Source of the DNA: Sphingopyxis sp.
GTDB taxonomy: Bacteria > Pseudomonadota > Alphaproteobacteria > Sphingomonadales > Sphingomonadaceae
Direction of reading: 5' to 3'
Assembly: GCA_013823985.1 (NCBI GenBank)
Contig: PNNB01000008.1
Span: forward strand, 44,927 to 108,926
DNA length: 64,000 nt
Shown: positions 61,038-64,000 of the stretch, piece by piece
How positions within the stretch are numbered: the first letter of the stretch is position 1
Layout: each line of letters opens with the position of its first letter
Program-made: the position numbers and the translations under genes
The notes under the pieces: model-generated
Seen by the model: the letters and a program-made list of their open reading frames with translations, nothing else
Databases searched by the model: none
Told to the model about the DNA's origin: nothing

Positions 61038-63701
61038 CTACTGCTCCTCGGGCGCTTCGGCCGGTTCGGTGCCGCGCACCGGCAGCCCCATGACCCGTCC
61101 ATAAGCCCAGCCGATCCCGATCAGGGCAATCCCAAGGCCGAGGAACGACAGGATCCGCAGCACACCCGTCAGCGCGGCCGCGTCGACCAGAAATACCTTC
61201 AGCGTCACCGCCGTCAGCAGAACCAGACCGGCGATCCGCAGCAATTTGGACGCGCGGGAAATGCCAAGGAAAAGCCAGACGATCGAAAGCGCCAGCAGGC
61301 CTGCGGAGTAAAGATAATTCTCCCCGGTTTCGATGCCTGCCCCGGACAAGAGGCTGCCCTGCACCGCCTGCCGGATGGACCCCAAGGTCGTGATCACCAT
61401 CATGGCCAGGCTCGCACACTGCACCGGCACGCGCAGATGGTCCGAACCTTCACGTGCGATCAGCCACAGCCACATGGCGACAAGCGCGAAATGGCCGGTC
61501 AGCAAATTCGCGACCGGGACAGGGCCGACCGCTTGCGGGTCCAGCGCAGGATTATGGAGGGCAAGATCGAACCAGATCACCCGGAACAGGCCGAGACCCG
61601 CCATAAACAGTCCGGCCATGCGGATATAGGGCCATTCGGGCTGCCGGTTATGCTGGCGCAGCGCCAGCCAGCCGGCTGCGAAGATTATTTGCGTGAACAC
61701 GGCCCGCTCTGCAAAACCGAGGCGGATGAAATCGGACGGCGAAACAATCGCCGCGACCTGCTTTGCCAACAGCCAGAGGACAGCCGCCACCCCTGCCCCG
61801 CCCAAGGCGAGCGCGACTGCCCGTGTCCGGCGGCCGGCCGCAAAGACCCGCGTCCACGCCACCGCAGCGATTAGCAAGCTGGGTACCAATGTCTCGCGCA
61901 AGCCCGCGCCGACATCAGGAAGATATTTCAGCACCGCCCCTTCGCCCGATAGCGATGCGACTATGGCACCGACAAAATGGGCGGAATAGCCGCACACCAG
62001 AAGCATCGCGATGCCGAGTGGAATCCAGATCAGCCGTTCTTCCCATTTGCCGCCCGTGATGCGCGCCCATGCAGCGACGCCTAAGGCGACGACCGCGCTG
62101 TAACTGGGCGCCCACGCACTATCGATCGACAATATGGCTGCCACCCAGAGCATCAGCGCAGCCACGCCTGTGGCCCAAGGCTGCACAACCGAATTGCGCG
62201 GCTTCGCATGCCATTCCCATGCAGTCCAAACTGCAGGTGCCGCGCACAGAAAGGCGAGCCCGGCCCAGATATAATCAGAATCGTTGCCGGGCGAGAGATA
62301 GGCCGTGAACCAGCAAAAAAGCGGCGCAAACAGGCCGGCAATGATCCAGCCGAGCGCCATATCGTCCGACACCCGGCCACGCACATGGCCGGCAATGCCG
62401 AACAGCGCGGCAACAGCAAGGGTCATCGCGATATTGGAACTGGAAGCGCCAGCTTCATCCCATGCGAGGCTCAGCGGACCGATCGCCAGCACCAGCGCCA
62501 AGGCCACCAATGGGAACAGCAGCTTGTCGCGCCATGCCAGCAAAATGGCGAGCGCCGACACCGCGAAATAGAATATCCAGCTCAACACCGAAAAATCCAT
62601 TTTGGGCATGAGCATGACGAGCTGCACCAGCGCGAGCGCCATGGGTGCGTAGCGCGCGAGATAGGCCCATGGGCCGGTTCCATCGTCAAAGCGCTTGGCC
62701 GCCAATATCGCGCCGCCGCCGGTCACGGCAATGAAGCCGCCGAGCAGGCCAAGGTCGCTCTTCGCGGCGGCGAGCATCGCAAAGCTCCACGCGAGGCCGC
62801 CTCCTGACGCCAGTACCAGAAGCCACAACCAGCGCCGCCAGACCGCAAGGCCGAAAAGCGCGGCCATGAACACCGCGAGATAAAGCAGCAATGTGGGCAG
62901 ATTGCTCGCCCCAAGACCTGCCACCCAAGGCGCAGCAAAGCCTCCGACCAGACCCATCAGCGCGGTCGGCGGTCCGTGCCGCATCGACAGCGTGAAGGCG
63001 ATGATCGTGGTCACCACAACAAGGGCGAAGGCCGTACCGACCCCTAATAAGCCATAGATCTCGGCCGCCATATATAAGGTGCCATAAAGCGTAGCGACCG
63101 CCGCGCCGGCGAGGCTTTGCGCTATCCGGGGATCGGCCGTGAACGACGCACCGACCTTCGGCAAACGTCCGCCCAATTCGCTCATCGCGATCATCGCCAG
63201 CGCGAAAACGGTGGCGGTTATGGAACGCGCGCCGGGCCCGAATAGCCCGGCCTCTATGGTGTAGCGAACGAGGAAAAATCCGGCGAACACCAGCGAAACG
63301 CCGCCCACCCAGATGGGCAGCTTGCCACCAATCAGCGATTCAAAGCTGAGATCGGCAAAGCGGGAGCGGTGCGGCTCGTCGTCCTCCGGTGCGGAAGGAT
63401 CCGGAGAGTGTGGAGGCGACGGCTCAGGTGCGAGCGGAGGAGTTGGCGGAGGCGCGGGAACCGCAGGCTCAGCGGTGACCGGCACACTCGTCACCACAGC
63501 CGTCCGCCGCGCCTTGGCCGCCACGCGGACCGGAGCAGCAACCGGGTCGGAGACCTGATCCGGGGGCGGTGCCACGGACAGCACGGCAATCCGCTCTTCC
63601 AATTCGGTAACGCGCCGGTGCAGAAATTTCATATCTGCCCGGGTCAGATACAACATCAACCCCAGACCGATGAGACCCAAAAAAAGAAGCGCGATCGTCA
63701 A
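61038..63701 (-). CDS. DUF2339 family large membrane protein
   Basis: Predicted 887 aa inner-membrane protein. An N-terminal helix (TIALLFLGLIGLGLMLYLT) precedes a coiled segment and a Pro/Ala-rich linker (about residues 45-110). The rest contains more than twenty hydrophobic segments, starting with the family stretch LIGGKLPIWVGGVSLVFAGF. DUF2339 proteins are common in proteobacteria; function unknown. TTG 63701 is preferred because GAGGG precedes it and the membrane helix follows; the frame runs open to 63866. Confidence 0.9.
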   Translation of the reverse strand: MTIALLFLGLIGLGLMLYLTRADMKFLHRRVTELEERIAVLSVAPPPDQVSDPVAAPVRVAAKARRTAVVTSVPVTAEPAVPAPPPTPPLAPEPSPPHSPDPSAPEDDEPHRSRFADLSFESLIGGKLPIWVGGVSLVFAGFFLVRYTIEAGLFGPGARSITATVFALAMIAMSELGGRLPKVGASFTADPRIAQSLAGAAVATLYGTLYMAAEIYGLLGVGTAFALVVVTTIIAFTLSMRHGPPTALMGLVGGFAAPWVAGLGASNLPTLLLYLAVFMAALFGLAVWRRWLWLLVLASGGGLAWSFAMLAAAKSDLGLLGGFIAVTGGGAILAAKRFDDGTGPWAYLARYAPMALALVQLVMLMPKMDFSVLSWIFYFAVSALAILLAWRDKLLFPLVALALVLAIGPLSLAWDEAGASSSNIAMTLAVAALFGIAGHVRGRVSDDMALGWIIAGLFAPLFCWFTAYLSPGNDSDYIWAGLAFLCAAPAVWTAWEWHAKPRNSVVQPWATGVAALMLWVAAILSIDSAWAPSYSAVVALGVAAWARITGGKWEERLIWIPLGIAMLLVCGYSAHFVGAIVASLSGEGAVLKYLPDVGAGLRETLVPSLLIAAVAWTRVFAAGRRTRAVALALGGAGVAAVLWLLAKQVAAIVSPSDFIRLGFAERAVFTQIIFAAGWLALRQHNRQPEWPYIRMAGLFMAGLGLFRVIWFDLALHNPALDPQAVGPVPVANLLTGHFALVAMWLWLIAREGSDHLRVPVQCASLAMMVITTLGSIRQAVQGSLLSGAGIETGENYLYSAGLLALSIVWLFLGISRASKLLRIAGLVLLTAVTLKVFLVDAAALTGVLRILSFLGLGIALIGIGWAYGRVMGLPVRGTEPAEAPEEQ

Positions 63702-63972
63702 ACTGCCCTCACCCGTTACCTTGTCCTCTGTATGGCGTGCTTTGCCGCAAGAGCAAACAGCAAAAGGCGAACAGACCCCAAAGACCCGCCCCGCAGCGTT
63801 GAACGCTGCGGACACTGACCATCGTGGGTCGGAAAATGGTGCCCCACAGACACCAAAGATGGGCACTCAAATCATGGGGAAATTTGAACAGGCGTTACGA
63901 AATATAGCCCAATCCATAGACTTCATCCTTACCGGGCGCGCCAAGATCCTTGGCGCTTTTGGCGAGGGCGGA
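63702..63972. other. Upstream region of the DUF2339 gene
   Basis: This 271-base stretch upstream of the DUF2339 start holds no gene I can support. A short plus-strand frame (63874-63984, starting MGKFEQALRNIAQS) exists, but I cannot tell whether it is translated. Confidence 0.5.
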
Positions 63973-64000
63973 AATGCATTTTGAGCGGGTCGTGCTGTTT
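63973..64000 (+). CDS. Possible start of a gene cut by the window edge
   Basis: ATG 63973 begins MHFERVVLF and stays open to the edge. GAGGGCGGA lies just before it and could be a ribosome site. Only nine codons are visible, so the product cannot be named. Confidence 0.35.

Noticed and set aside
1..64000. CRISPR arrays, phage or insertion sequences
   Set aside because: I found no regular repeat-spacer series, integrase, transposase or terminal inverted repeats with target duplications.

Overview
The window reads as chromosomal DNA of an alphaproteobacterium in the order Sphingomonadales, probably a Sphingopyxis/Sphingorhabdus-like genus. The basis is gene content and order: pyk beside DUF1244 and GapR genes, yebC-ruvC-ruvA-ruvB leading into ybgC-tolQRAB-pal, imuA-imuB-dnaE2 under a GTTC-N7-GTTC LexA box, UbiK/YbjN/TspO neighbours, and a large TonB-dependent receptor. 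The genus is an inference. I see no rRNA operon, phage, insertion sequence or CRISPR array. There is one tRNA (Val, anticodon UAC).

Layout. 0.2-1.4 kb: winged-helix regulator, tRNA-Val, small secreted protein. 1.4-9.1 kb: a TlpA-like lipoprotein divergent from argH with overlapping start codons, then a tightly packed plus-strand run: argH, LptM-like lipoprotein, lysA, precorrin-2 dehydrogenase, proC, secreted amidase, two hotdog thioesterases. 9.1-16.2 kb (minus): YbjN protein, ubiK, tspO, small beta-rich protein, two-domain M16 peptidase, penicillin acylase-type Ntn hydrolase. 16.3-20.6 kb: exported M17 aminopeptidase and clpB. 20.6-28.2 kb: two tandem paralogous small cysteine proteins, then a TPR Asp/Asn beta-hydroxylase, a sulfotransferase-like P-loop protein, a TPR sulfotransferase and a TonB-dependent receptor. 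28.5-31.7 kb: exported cyclophilin, queA, pyk. 31.8-33.5 kb: DUF1244, gapR, YbjQ, a membrane protein.

33.5-42.5 kb: yebC-ruvC, then ruvA and ruvB. The ruv genes are broken twice: by an opposite-strand secreted protein gene between ruvC and ruvA, and by a ParD/ParE-type toxin-antitoxin pair between ruvA and ruvB. The toxin stop codon overlaps the ruvB start. The complete Tol-Pal set follows and ends in a strong terminator. 42.6-48.7 kb: YjgN (DUF898), M48 peptidase, DUF6356 protein, alpha/beta hydrolase, TPR protein, SIMPL protein, glyoxalases I and II. A 74-bp inverted pair of REP-like palindromes separates gloB from dnaE2. 48.8-54.4 kb: the SOS mutasome dnaE2-imuB-imuA, with a perfect LexA box over the imuA start codon. 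54.4-64 kb: phospholipase D-family protein, a hypothetical envelope protein, a 34-bp dyad and a repeat in a gene-free stretch, a beta-propeller amidohydrolase, a tandem PilZ protein and a very large DUF2339 membrane protein.

Most of the window is housekeeping (amino acid synthesis, DNA repair, envelope integrity). The parts most worth a second look are the toxin-antitoxin pair wired into the ruvA-ruvB junction with an apparently leaderless promoter, and the TonB-receptor locus with two sulfotransferase-type genes and a peptide beta-hydroxylase, which may be a protein-modification system.
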